From NCBI GenBank assembly GCA_017627275.1, contig JAGAHC010000056.1:1-64000 (forward strand): a stretch of 64,000 nucleotides of DNA. Direction: 5' to 3'. A program made the translations under genes and the position numbers. This stretch comes from Lachnospiraceae bacterium. GTDB lineage: Bacteria; Bacillota; Clostridia; Lachnospirales; Lachnospiraceae. The notes beneath the pieces are model-generated. The model worked only from the letters and a program-made list of their open reading frames with translations, was not told the DNA's origin and did no database searches. This document shows, in pieces, positions 53,377 to 62,443 of this stretch (position 1 is its first letter; each line of letters opens with the position of its first letter).

Positions 53377-55191
53377 ATGATGCAGGGAAGGACACATACC
53401 TGTGGCGCTTTGCGGATCGGGGATGTCGGAGAAAAAGTCACTCTTTCCGGATGGCTTGAAAACATGCGGATCGTGTCGGCGGGACTGGCATTTATCGTCA
53501 TTCGCGATTTTTACGGCACAACACAGATTGTTGCGGAGGACGAGGAGACCGTCGGCCGCTTCAAGGAGATCGTAAAGGAGTCGACCATTCAGGTCACGGG
53601 TGTGGTGCGCGAGCGCTCCAGCAAAAACCCTAACCTGGAGACCGGAGACATCGAGGTCGTGCCGGAGAGCGTTACGGTCCTGGGCGCCTGCAGATACAGC
53701 GAACTGCCTTTTGAGATCAGACACAGCAGAGAGGCGGACGAGCAGGCAAGGCTCAAATACCGGTATCTGGACCTTCGGAATCCGGATGTGAAAAAGAACA
53801 TCGTCCTGCGGCATGAGGTGATCCATGCCCTGCGGGAAGCCATGATCGCGCACGACTTTCTGGAGATCACGACGCCGATCTTAACGGCTTCTTCTCCGGA
53901 GGGCGCCAGAGACTACCTGGTGCCGGCCAGAAAACATCCCGGAAAGTTTTACGCGCTGCCCCAGGCGCCGCAGCAGTTCAAGCAGCTTCTGATGGTGTCG
54001 GGGATCGACCGCTATTTCCAGATCGCGCCCTGCTTTCGCGACGAGGACGCCAGAGGCGACCGCTCGCCCGGCGAGTTTTATCAGCTCGATATGGAAATGA
54101 GTTTTGCGACGAAGGAAGATGTCTTCTCTGTGATTGAAGACGTGTTCCCGCCGGTCTTTGAGAAATTCGGCACCTATGACAGGGCAAGCAAGGCGCCCTT
54201 CCTGCGCATTCCCTATCTGCAGGCGATGCAGGAATACGGAACGGACAAACCGGACCTCCGCATCGATTTGAAGGTGCAGGATGCGACAGGTGTTTTGACA
54301 GACTGTGGGTTCGGTCCGTTTGCTTCAAAGGCGGAAGACGGGACAGAGACGAAGGTCGCCATCAAGGCGGTCGTCGTTTCCGACTTCACTGGAACGAGAA
54401 AGCAGATCGACCAGATGCTTGCCGACATCGAGGTGCAGGCGGGCGTAAAGCCCTACTGGTTCCGCGTGGACGAAAACGGCGAGATCGTCGGCGGGATTGC
54501 CAAATTCGTGCAGCCTGTTGCTGACAAGGTAAAGGAAGCGCTGTCTGTGAAAAACGGTGACTTTGTAGTGGTCACCGTCGGTAAGGAACTCGCCGCCTTA
54601 AAGACGGCAGGGGTTGCCATCAAACTGATCGGGGCATCTGTCCCCGGTCATATGGATAAAGAGCAGTATGCCTTCTGCTGGATCGTCGACTTCCCGATGT
54701 ATGAGATCGGAGAGGAATCCGGTGAGATGGAATTCTGCCACAATCCGTTCTCGATGCCGAGCGGCGGACTGGACATCCTTCTGAAGGCGGAGCGGGGAGA
54801 AATCGATCCGCTGACCATCATGGCTGATCAGTACGACCTCGTTGTCAACGGGATCGAACTGTCTTCCGGAGCAGTCAGAAATCATGACCCGGAGATCATG
54901 GTGAAGGCGTTTGAGATGGTGGGGCTTGGCGAAGAAGACGTCAAAGCCAAGTTCCCGGCAATGTATAACGCATTCTGCTACGGGGCGCCGCCCCACGCCG
55001 GCATTGCGCCCGGGATCGACAGGATCATGATGCTGCTTGCGGCGGAGGAGACCATCCGGGAGATCATTCCTTTCCCGATGAACAAAAACGCGCAGGATGT
55101 GATGATGGGAGCACCCGGCGAAGTAACTGACAAACAGCTGGAAGAATTGAACATCATGGTGACTCTGAAAGAAAAAGATGAGAACCTATGA
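53377..55191 (+). CDS. aspS: Aspartyl-tRNA synthetase
   Basis: Class II synthetase, 604 residues. N-terminal OB-fold anticodon domain reads LSGWLENMRIVSAGLAFIV, differing from the widespread GWVxxRRDHGG form. The catalytic domain has EITTPILTASSPEGARDYLVP and CFRDEDARGDRSPGEFYQLD, and the bacterial GAD insertion (about 300-420) is present. C-terminal motif 3 is APGIDRIMMLL. It has the bacterial type length. Two ATG codons stand in tandem at the start. The stop overlaps the ECF gene start (ATGA). Confidence 0.95.
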   Translation: MMQGRTHTCGALRIGDVGEKVTLSGWLENMRIVSAGLAFIVIRDFYGTTQIVAEDEETVGRFKEIVKESTIQVTGVVRERSSKNPNLETGDIEVVPESVTVLGACRYSELPFEIRHSREADEQARLKYRYLDLRNPDVKKNIVLRHEVIHALREAMIAHDFLEITTPILTASSPEGARDYLVPARKHPGKFYALPQAPQQFKQLLMVSGIDRYFQIAPCFRDEDARGDRSPGEFYQLDMEMSFATKEDVFSVIEDVFPPVFEKFGTYDRASKAPFLRIPYLQAMQEYGTDKPDLRIDLKVQDATGVLTDCGFGPFASKAEDGTETKVAIKAVVVSDFTGTRKQIDQMLADIEVQAGVKPYWFRVDENGEIVGGIAKFVQPVADKVKEALSVKNGDFVVVTVGKELAALKTAGVAIKLIGASVPGHMDKEQYAFCWIVDFPMYEIGEESGEMEFCHNPFSMPSGGLDILLKAERGEIDPLTIMADQYDLVVNGIELSSGAVRNHDPEIMVKAFEMVGLGEEDVKAKFPAMYNAFCYGAPPHAGIAPGIDRIMMLLAAEETIREIIPFPMNKNAQDVMMGAPGEVTDKQLEELNIMVTLKEKDENL

Positions 55192-55727
55192 GTAAAAATG
55201 AAATCAAAAAAATGATCCTTGCGGCGCTCTTTGTCGCCATCGGACTGGTCCTTCCGTTTTTTACGGGACAGATCCCGCAGATCGGGAAGATGCTCTCTCC
55301 GATGCACATTCCGGTATTTTTGAGCGGCTTCGTCTGCGGCTGGCAGTACGGCCTCCTGGTCGGATTTATCACACCGCTGCTGCGCTCGGTCCTGTTCGGC
55401 ATGCCGGTCCTTTTTCCTTCGGCCATCGGCATGGCTTTTGAGCTGGCCACCTACGGGCTGGTAACCGGCCTCCTGTACAGACTTCTTCCGCAGAAGAAGG
55501 CGTCTTCGGTCTATCTCACACTGATCGTTGCCATGCTCCTCGGACGCGTGGTCTGGGGCATCGCCAGCATCATCCTGTACGGGATCCAGGGAAAAGCGTT
55601 TACGCTGGAACTGTTCGTCGCCGGCGGCTTTATCAATGCCATCCCCGGCATCATTCTGCACCTGATCCTCGTGCCGGCGATCGTCTTTGCCCTCGAAAAA
55701 GCAGGCGTCATGCCTGACCGCAGCTAA
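55188..55727 (+). CDS. ECF transporter S component, substrate unknown
   Basis: A 179-residue membrane protein with five to six TM helices and the opening KKMILAALFVAIGLVLPFF, typical of energy-coupling-factor S subunits that bind a vitamin or precursor and share a common EcfAAT module. The HIPVFLSGFVCGWQYGLLVGF block is characteristic of one group. It is translationally coupled to aspS. The convergent neighbour is a CoA-using phosphopantetheinyl transferase, so a pantothenate-like substrate is a guess only. Confidence 0.8.
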   Translation: MSKNEIKKMILAALFVAIGLVLPFFTGQIPQIGKMLSPMHIPVFLSGFVCGWQYGLLVGFITPLLRSVLFGMPVLFPSAIGMAFELATYGLVTGLLYRLLPQKKASSVYLTLIVAMLLGRVVWGIASIILYGIQGKAFTLELFVAGGFINAIPGIILHLILVPAIVFALEKAGVMPDRS

Positions 55728-55749
55728 CAGGAATAAAAAGGTCTGTCTC

Positions 55750-56379
55750 TCAGGGAAGTAAAGGAACGACTCGAAGGATAAGGTCCTGCGGAAGAGAGGC
55801 TGCGCAGACGGCGCACGTAAAGTGCTCACCGCAGAGAGAAGGTTCCGTGAATACGGCGGTGTCCGTCCTGAAGACGGCGTCGCCTTCTTTGACGGAAAGA
55901 GAGGAAGAAAGCGTGCTTCTGACAAGACCCTGTGAGAGCAGGACCTCGGAACAAAAGCCCTGCTTCATGCCAAGCCCCGTCCATTTGGCATAGGCTTCCT
56001 TTACGGCCCACAGCCGAAAGAAAAGCCTCTCTTTTTCCGCTTCGTCCCGCGCCTTTGCAAGCAGTTCCTTTTCACTTTCGGAAAAAAAACGTGCGGCAAT
56101 CGCAGAAGGCGTCTTCTTCAGCGGGCGGATCTCCTGAAGGTCGAATCCGACCGGCGCGGAGAAAGAAAGCGCCATACCGAGAAGATCTCCGGAGTGGGAC
56201 AGACTGAAAAACACTTCTCCGTCCGGAAAATAAGGCTTTCCGTTTTCCGTGCGCGGAAGCGATGCATACTCTGCGGGAGAGGAAAGGACCTCCGCGAGGA
56301 TTCCCGAAGCTGCTTTCCGGATCCGCTCCCGTTTTTCTTCATGACAGGGACACTGCCCCTTTTCCTTCGATTTCTCCAT
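55750..56379 (-). CDS. Sfp-type 4'-phosphopantetheinyl transferase
   Basis: Transfers phosphopantetheine from CoA to a carrier-protein serine. The 209-residue protein has the family motifs SLSHSGD, VGFDLQEI (metal-binding Asp), FFSESEKE and LWAVKEAYAKWTGLG. The first 30 residues are poor in conservation and the ribosome site is weak, so the true start may differ. No polyketide or peptide synthetase gene is in the window; its carrier may be encoded elsewhere. Confidence 0.88.
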   Translation of the reverse strand: MEKSKEKGQCPCHEEKRERIRKAASGILAEVLSSPAEYASLPRTENGKPYFPDGEVFFSLSHSGDLLGMALSFSAPVGFDLQEIRPLKKTPSAIAARFFSESEKELLAKARDEAEKERLFFRLWAVKEAYAKWTGLGMKQGFCSEVLLSQGLVRSTLSSSLSVKEGDAVFRTDTAVFTEPSLCGEHFTCAVCAASLPQDLILRVVPLLP

Positions 56380-56476
56380 GTTGATCTGCTTTTAAAGCCA
56401 CTTTGCCCTGAGGCGGCACGCATTGCAATACCCCATAATAATAGGAAATCAGGCTTTAAAACACAACCACTTGTGC

Positions 56477-56482
56477 TATAAT
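56477..56482 (+). promoter_or_regulatory. Candidate -10 box of secDF
   Basis: TATAAT about 44 bases before the secDF start, with TTTAAA 16 bases upstream as a weak -35. Confidence 0.5.
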
Positions 56483-56525
56483 GAGAGTTTGTGAAAACAG
56501 TTTTTCTGAAAGGATCTTGGAAGGA

Positions 56526-58928
56526 ATGAAAAAAACAACAGCCATTATCGCACTGATCGCCATGCTGGTCTGCCTGGGACTGGTAGACGGCTACGCAGGC
56601 AACCTGATCTATCAGGATATCACGAATGACGCGAGAAACGTCAAACTGGGCCTGGATCTCGCAGGCGGCGTCAGCGTGACCTATCAGGTGGCGGGGGAGC
56701 AGACCCCGACCGAAGAAGACCTTGCTGACACGCAGGAAAAGCTCCAGATGCGTGCGGAGAGTTTCTCCACGGAGGCACAGGTCTACAGAGAAGGAAATGA
56801 CAGAATCACCGTGGAGATCCCGGGTGAGACCGACGCGGATGCCGTGCTGGCCAACCTCGGAAGCCCCGGTTCTTTGTACTTTATCAGAGAAAAAGACAAC
56901 AACGGCAATGACAACTATTCCCAGCAGGTCATCACGAATCCGGACGGTTCTTCCACCGTCGGGATGAACATCACACGGACCATCCAGGAAATGGTCATGG
57001 ACGGAAGCGTTGTCTTAAACGGCTCCGATGTGGCAAACGCATCCGGCGCCTATCAGCAGGACCAGGTGACGGGCTCCAATACACCGGTCGTAGAGCTGAG
57101 CTTTACGGACGAGGGCACCAAGAAGTTTGCGGAAGCAACGACCGCGGCATATCAGGCCGGAGAGACCATCGGCATTTACTATGACGGACGGATCATTTCC
57201 TATCCGACTGTCAACGAACCCATCACCGGCGGCAAGGCCGTCATCCAGGGAATGGGTACCATCCAGGCGGCACAGCAGCTGGCTTCCATGATCCGTATCG
57301 GCGGTCTGAAGGTGGAACTGGAAGAACTGCGTTCCAACGTCGTCGGCGCGCAGCTCGGACAAAACGCCATCAGCACCAGCTTAAAGGCCGGCGCGCTCGG
57401 CCTGATTCTGGTCATGATCTTTATGATCGTGATGTACCTTTGCATGGGTGTTGCGGCAGACCTTGCGCTGCTTCTGTATACGGGACTGATCATTCTGATT
57501 CTGTCCGGCTTCTCGATTACCCTGACGCTGCCCGGCATTGCCGGTATCCTGCTGTCCATCGGTATGGCGGTGGATGCCAACGTCATCATCTTTGCCCGAA
57601 TCAGAGAAGAACTCCGGAACGGCGTTGTCGTCAGACAGGCCATTAAGAAGGGATACAGCAAGGCGCTGTCCTCCATCATTGACGGAAACGTGACGACCCT
57701 GATCGCGGCGGCGGTTCTTGCGGTATTGGGCTCCGGCTCCATCCGCGGATTTGCCATCACGCTTGCCATCGGTATCGTCCTGTCCATGATCACGGCGCTC
57801 TTTGTTACCCGGTTCATTATGTTCATCATGTACTCCCTGGGACTGCAGGATCCGAAATACTACGGGCTCGGGAAGGAACCGAAGACCATCGACTTTATCG
57901 GCAAACGCAAGATCTTTTTTGCGCTTTCGCTGTGCATCATCCTGGCAGGTTTTGCCGCGATGGGAATGAATAAGGCAAACATCGGAAGAAGCCTCAACTT
58001 CAGCCTGGACTTTGTCGGCGGAACCTCTACCGATGTGACGTTTGCGGAAAAATACACATTAGAAGAACTCAATGACAAGGTGGTGCCGGTCTTTTCGGAG
58101 ATCACCGGAGATTCTGACGTACAGGTGCAGCAGGTCAAGGACTCGACCGGTGATGTAACGGGAGAGGTCATCTTCAAGACCAGGATGCTGACCCAGGAAG
58201 AAAGAGACGCTTTAAGTGATGCGCTGGAAGAACAGTTTGGTGTCGACCAGAATTCGCTCCTTACGGAAACCATCAGCTCGACCATCAGTTCCGAGATGCG
58301 CAGAGATGCCGTCATCGCGGTGGTCGTTGCACTCATCGCCATGCTGCTTTACATCTGGTTCCGCTTTAAGGATATCCGGTTCGGTGCTTCTTCGGTTCTC
58401 GCGCTGGCGCACGACGTGCTTGTAGTGCTTGCCTGCTATGCGTTCCTGAGGATCTCCGTGGGATCGACCTTTATCGCCTGCATGCTGACCATTGTCGGTT
58501 ACTCCATCAACGCGACCATCGTTATCTTTGACAGAATGCGGGAGAACCTGCGGGGCAACCGCAAGGCGGATCTGAAGGATCTGGTCAACACCTCCGTTTC
58601 GCAGACTCTTACCAGAAGCCTGTTCACGTCCTTGACGACCTTCTTTGTCGTGCTGGCGCTCTTTATCTTCGGCGTGGCAAGCATCCGTGACTTTGCGCTG
58701 CCCATCATGGTCGGCATCGTCAGCGGCGCTTACTCCTCTGTCTGCCTGGCGGGTCCCGTCTGGTACGTGCTGCGGAACCGCATCGGCGGAAACAGCGAAA
58801 ACATCCTGGGCGGAAAACTCGAACAGGAGGAAGAGGAGATCGATACTTCCGCGATGACCAAAGAAGAAGTGAAGGCTTTAAAGAAAAAGAAGATCAAAGA
58901 CAAAAACCGCGCCAAGATCTCGGTTTGA
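56526..58928 (+). CDS. secDF: SecDF protein-export membrane protein (fused)
   Basis: Accessory of the Sec translocon that uses proton-motive force to pull exported proteins. The 800-residue protein joins SecD (1-455) and SecF (470-760) in one chain, as in Bacillus. Each half has six TM helices: SecD carries the LGLDLAGGVSVTYQV motif and the GMAVDANVIIFARIREEL motif; SecF has LDFVGGTSTDVTF and GYSINATIVIFDRMREN. A basic cytoplasmic tail ends the protein. The start is at MKKTTAIIAL; AGGA precedes it by eleven bases. Confidence 0.94.
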   Translation: MKKTTAIIALIAMLVCLGLVDGYAGNLIYQDITNDARNVKLGLDLAGGVSVTYQVAGEQTPTEEDLADTQEKLQMRAESFSTEAQVYREGNDRITVEIPGETDADAVLANLGSPGSLYFIREKDNNGNDNYSQQVITNPDGSSTVGMNITRTIQEMVMDGSVVLNGSDVANASGAYQQDQVTGSNTPVVELSFTDEGTKKFAEATTAAYQAGETIGIYYDGRIISYPTVNEPITGGKAVIQGMGTIQAAQQLASMIRIGGLKVELEELRSNVVGAQLGQNAISTSLKAGALGLILVMIFMIVMYLCMGVAADLALLLYTGLIILILSGFSITLTLPGIAGILLSIGMAVDANVIIFARIREELRNGVVVRQAIKKGYSKALSSIIDGNVTTLIAAAVLAVLGSGSIRGFAITLAIGIVLSMITALFVTRFIMFIMYSLGLQDPKYYGLGKEPKTIDFIGKRKIFFALSLCIILAGFAAMGMNKANIGRSLNFSLDFVGGTSTDVTFAEKYTLEELNDKVVPVFSEITGDSDVQVQQVKDSTGDVTGEVIFKTRMLTQEERDALSDALEEQFGVDQNSLLTETISSTISSEMRRDAVIAVVVALIAMLLYIWFRFKDIRFGASSVLALAHDVLVVLACYAFLRISVGSTFIACMLTIVGYSINATIVIFDRMRENLRGNRKADLKDLVNTSVSQTLTRSLFTSLTTFFVVLALFIFGVASIRDFALPIMVGIVSGAYSSVCLAGPVWYVLRNRIGGNSENILGGKLEQEEEEIDTSAMTKEEVKALKKKKIKDKNRAKISV

Positions 58929-58931
58929 TCG

Positions 58932-60713
58932 ATGTCAAAATGGATGGTTTCCGCCAAAAAGGCGGACTTTGAGAAAATAGCAGAAACCTTTCAGATTTCC
59001 CCCGTCCTGGCCAGGCTCCTCGTAAACAGAGGACTGACCACGGAGAGGGAAATCTCCTATTATCTGGAAGGGAAGATGGCGGATCTCCATGCGCCCGCCC
59101 TGCTTCCGGATGCCGAAAAGGCAGCCGGGATCTTAAGGGACAAGATCCATGCCGGAAAGAAGATCTGCATCATCGGCGACTATGACGTGGACGGGATCTG
59201 CGCGTCGCATATTCTCTCCCATGTCCTGCAGCGTCTGGGGGCCGATGTGGAGACGATGCTGCCGGACCGGATCACGGACGGCTACGGCATGAACCAGCGC
59301 ATGGTGACGGAAGCCTGCACAAGAGGGGTGGATACGATCCTGACCTGCGACAACGGGATTGCAGCCTCGGTCCCCATCAAGGTCGCAAAGCAGCTGAAGC
59401 TGACTGTGATCGTGACCGACCATCACGAAGTTCCCTTTGAGATTACACAGGACGGCGAAAGGAAACAGATCCTGCCGCCCGCCGATGCCATCGTCAATCC
59501 CAAGGTCATATCGGAAGAGGGCGTCTATCCGTTCCCGGAGATCTGCGGCGCTCTCGTCGCCTATAAGCTGATGGATCTGTTGATGAAGCAGATGCTCGTA
59601 GGAGACCGGGAAGACATCCTGCGTTCCCTTTCTCCGTTTGCCGCCATGGCAACGATCTGTGATGTGATGCCGCTTGTCAGTGAAAACCGGATCATCGTAA
59701 AGGAAGGTCTGCGGGAGATGCCAAAGACCGACAACGCCGGACTGCAGGCGCTGCTTGAGGTGACGGAGTTAAACGGCAAAGAGATCTCTGCCTATCATAC
59801 CGGCTTTATCCTCGGCCCCTGCCTCAATGCATCCGGCCGCCTGGACAATGCCATCCGGGCCTTTTCGTTATTTCATACTAAGACAAGAGAAGAAGCACTC
59901 AAGGCGGCGCAGGAATTAAAGGACTTAAACGACAGCCGCAAGAGCATGACGTTAAAGGGCGTGGAGCTTGCGGAAAAGAGCATCGAAGCGGGACACCTTC
60001 TGGAAAACAACGTCCTGGTCGTCTACCTTCCTTCGACGCACGAATCCCTGGCGGGGATCATCGCGGGGAGGCTCAAGGAAAAGTATTCCTGCCCGGTCTT
60101 TGTTCTGACTGATGCCGAAGACGGCCTGATCAAGGGGAGCGGCCGTTCCATCGAAAGCTATGACATGTACGCGGAACTCTCGGCCGTCAGCGACCTCTTC
60201 GTGCGCTTCGGCGGACACAAGATGGCGGCGGGACTGACGCTGGAAAAAAAGAACATGGCGCAGTTCATCAAACGGATCAATGAGAACTGTACCCTGACGC
60301 CGGCGGACATGGAGGCGGTCATCCATATCGATATGGAACTGCCGCCCGGACTCTTTACCATTGAGACGGTGAAGGAGTTTGCGAAGCTGGAACCCTGCGG
60401 GAAAGAAAACGAACGCCCCGTATTTGCGACAAGAGATCTGCTGATCAGAGAGATCCGCATCATGGGGAAGACGAGGAATGTCGCGAAACTCCTGTGCAGG
60501 GATCAGACGGGGAAAAACGTGGAGTGCATGTATTTTTCCGATCCTTCCGGTCTGGAGTTCACACTGGACAACGCATTCGGAGAGGGAACGTTTGAGAGAC
60601 TTCTCTTAGGAAGCGGGACACAGGTCAGGGTGAAGATGGCGTTTTATCCGGGTATTAACGAGTGGCGGGGAGAGGAGAACCTGCAGTTTGTGATCGTCGA
60701 TCTGCAGCCATAG
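58932..60713 (+). CDS. recJ: Single-stranded-DNA exonuclease RecJ
   Basis: 5'-3' exonuclease in recombination and repair. The 593-residue protein has the DHH-family metal motifs DYDVDGICASHIL (about residue 80) and VTDHHEVP, then the DHHA1 domain with FGGHKMAAGLTL and the C-terminal OB fold. All catalytic motifs are present. It follows secDF by three bases, a common Firmicute order, and ends in a strong terminator. In many genomes apt and relA follow; they do not here. Confidence 0.95.
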   Translation: MSKWMVSAKKADFEKIAETFQISPVLARLLVNRGLTTEREISYYLEGKMADLHAPALLPDAEKAAGILRDKIHAGKKICIIGDYDVDGICASHILSHVLQRLGADVETMLPDRITDGYGMNQRMVTEACTRGVDTILTCDNGIAASVPIKVAKQLKLTVIVTDHHEVPFEITQDGERKQILPPADAIVNPKVISEEGVYPFPEICGALVAYKLMDLLMKQMLVGDREDILRSLSPFAAMATICDVMPLVSENRIIVKEGLREMPKTDNAGLQALLEVTELNGKEISAYHTGFILGPCLNASGRLDNAIRAFSLFHTKTREEALKAAQELKDLNDSRKSMTLKGVELAEKSIEAGHLLENNVLVVYLPSTHESLAGIIAGRLKEKYSCPVFVLTDAEDGLIKGSGRSIESYDMYAELSAVSDLFVRFGGHKMAAGLTLEKKNMAQFIKRINENCTLTPADMEAVIHIDMELPPGLFTIETVKEFAKLEPCGKENERPVFATRDLLIREIRIMGKTRNVAKLLCRDQTGKNVECMYFSDPSGLEFTLDNAFGEGTFERLLLGSGTQVRVKMAFYPGINEWRGEENLQFVIVDLQP

Positions 60714-60714
60714 C

Positions 60715-60750
60715 AGAAACGGGAACAGCTGCCTGTTCCCGTTTCTTTTT
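60715..60750 (+). terminator. Terminator of secDF-recJ
   Basis: A perfect 14-bp stem (60715-60728 / 60733-60746), loop CTGC, ending in five T. It begins just after the recJ stop. Confidence 0.95.
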
Positions 60751-60901
60751 CATTCTTATGAGGGGGGAGATAGTGAATGTTGTTCTCTACCTGTACTATA
60801 CTATAGGATGTAAATGTGTGTAGAATATGTACGCAGCCTTAGGTTTTTCTTAACTTTCTTAAATAAAAATAAACTGATTTTACGGGAGAAGAAGACAGCT
60901 T
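60751..60901 (+). other. AT-rich leader of murE
   Basis: A 151-base gap with several -10-like hexamers (TATACT at 60798, TAGAAT near 60822) but no matched -35 at 16-18 bases. A GGGGGGAG stretch at about 60763 could serve a nine-codon open frame starting at 60778, which I consider insignificant. The promoter of murE must be in this gap because a strong terminator precedes it. Confidence 0.4.
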
Positions 60902-62443
60902 ATGAAACTCAGTACGCTATTGGAAGGAATCGAATATTCCCTGTACAGGGGAGACGGGACGCGCCTGGAAGAAGGCGGGAAGGCATGGAAGGAAGCGCTT
61001 GCGACCGATGTTTCCTCGATCGCGAATGACTCCCGCGAGATTAAAGAAGGCGGCCTCTTCTTCTGCATCGTCGGCGCCAACCGGGACGGTCACGAGTTTG
61101 CGAAGGAGGCGCTGCAGAAAAAAGCGGCGGTCCTGATTGTGGAACGCACGGATCTGTTTTCCGAAGAGGACGAGGGGAGGGAAGACCTGCTCCTTGTCAA
61201 AACGGAGGATTCCAGGTATGCGATGGCCTTTGTCGCAGCGCACTTTTACGGCGATCCCGCCAGGCGTCTTCGCGTCATCGGCGTGACCGGGACAAAGGGG
61301 AAGACGACCACGACGTATATGATCCGCTCCATGTTAAACAGCGCCGGAATCAAAACGGGACTCATCGGGACGATCGAGATCACCTACGGAGAAACGCATA
61401 TCCCCGCCGGCAATACCACGCCGGAATCCGTTACGCTCCAGAAGACCTTCCGCGACATGGTGGAAGACGGCGTCGAGGCAGTCGTCATGGAAGTTTCCTC
61501 GCAGGCGCTGATGCTGCATCGGACGCAAGGGTTCCTCTTTGACATCGGCGTATTCACGAACCTGACGCCCGATCACATCGGTCCGAACGAACACGGAAGC
61601 TTTGAGGAGTATCTTGCCTGCAAGAGCAGACTCTTTTCACAGTGCAGAGTGGGGATCGTGAACGGCGACGATCCGCATGTCGAAGAGATCCTGAAGGGAA
61701 GCACCTGTCAGGTCGAAAGCTTCGGCATGGAGAAGGAAAGAGACCTGTATGCCACGATGCTGACGCTGATCAAAAAGCCGGGAGAGCTGGGCATCATGTT
61801 TACGACGGGCTGCAGGGACACACAGGATCCGCTGCATGATGTGAACGGATGGGAAGCGAGACTTCCCGGCGCCTATAACGTGTACAATTCTCTCTGCGCC
61901 ATCGCGGTCTGCAGACACTTTATCAAAGATGTCGACATGATGAAGAAGGCGCTGACCGGCACAAGCGTCAAGGGACGCATCGAGATCGTGCCGGTGCCGG
62001 GCGAGTATACCCTGCTTATCGACTACGCTCACAACTCCCTTGCGCTGGAGAGCGTGCTGCGCACACTCAGGGAATACCGGCCGAACCGTATCCTCTGTCT
62101 CTTTGGCTGCGGCGGAAACCGCTCCAAGATCAGACGCTATGAGATGGGCGAGACGAGCGGGCGCCTGGCGGACCTTACCATCATCACTTCCGACAATCCG
62201 CGGTTTGAAGAACCGCTTGCCATCATGGCGGACATCAAGGAAGGCGTCCTGAAAACGGACGGGGAGTTTGTGGAGATCCCGGACCGGAAGGAAGCCATCC
62301 GCTATGCCATGCACCATGCGGAAAAGAAGGACATCGTTCTTTTAGCCGGCAAAGGACATGAGGACTACCAGGAGATCAAGGGGGTGAAGTACCCGATGGA
62401 CGAGCGCGTCCTGATCCGCGAGATCCTGGAGGAGGATGCGTAA
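60902..62443 (+). CDS. murE: UDP-MurNAc-tripeptide synthetase MurE (meso-DAP type)
   Basis: Adds the third amino acid to the peptidoglycan stem peptide. The 513-residue protein has the N-terminal uridine-binding domain (DSREIKEGGLFF), the ATP loop GVTGTKGKTTTTYM (about 128-141) and the C-terminal ligase domain. The substrate motif reads DNPR (SDNPRFEEP), the form that selects meso-diaminopimelate rather than L-Lys. The cell wall is therefore predicted to be mDAP type. It overlaps priA by eight bases. Confidence 0.95.
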   Translation: MKLSTLLEGIEYSLYRGDGTRLEEGGKAWKEALATDVSSIANDSREIKEGGLFFCIVGANRDGHEFAKEALQKKAAVLIVERTDLFSEEDEGREDLLLVKTEDSRYAMAFVAAHFYGDPARRLRVIGVTGTKGKTTTTYMIRSMLNSAGIKTGLIGTIEITYGETHIPAGNTTPESVTLQKTFRDMVEDGVEAVVMEVSSQALMLHRTQGFLFDIGVFTNLTPDHIGPNEHGSFEEYLACKSRLFSQCRVGIVNGDDPHVEEILKGSTCQVESFGMEKERDLYATMLTLIKKPGELGIMFTTGCRDTQDPLHDVNGWEARLPGAYNVYNSLCAIAVCRHFIKDVDMMKKALTGTSVKGRIEIVPVPGEYTLLIDYAHNSLALESVLRTLREYRPNRILCLFGCGGNRSKIRRYEMGETSGRLADLTIITSDNPRFEEPLAIMADIKEGVLKTDGEFVEIPDRKEAIRYAMHHAEKKDIVLLAGKGHEDYQEIKGVKYPMDERVLIREILEEDA

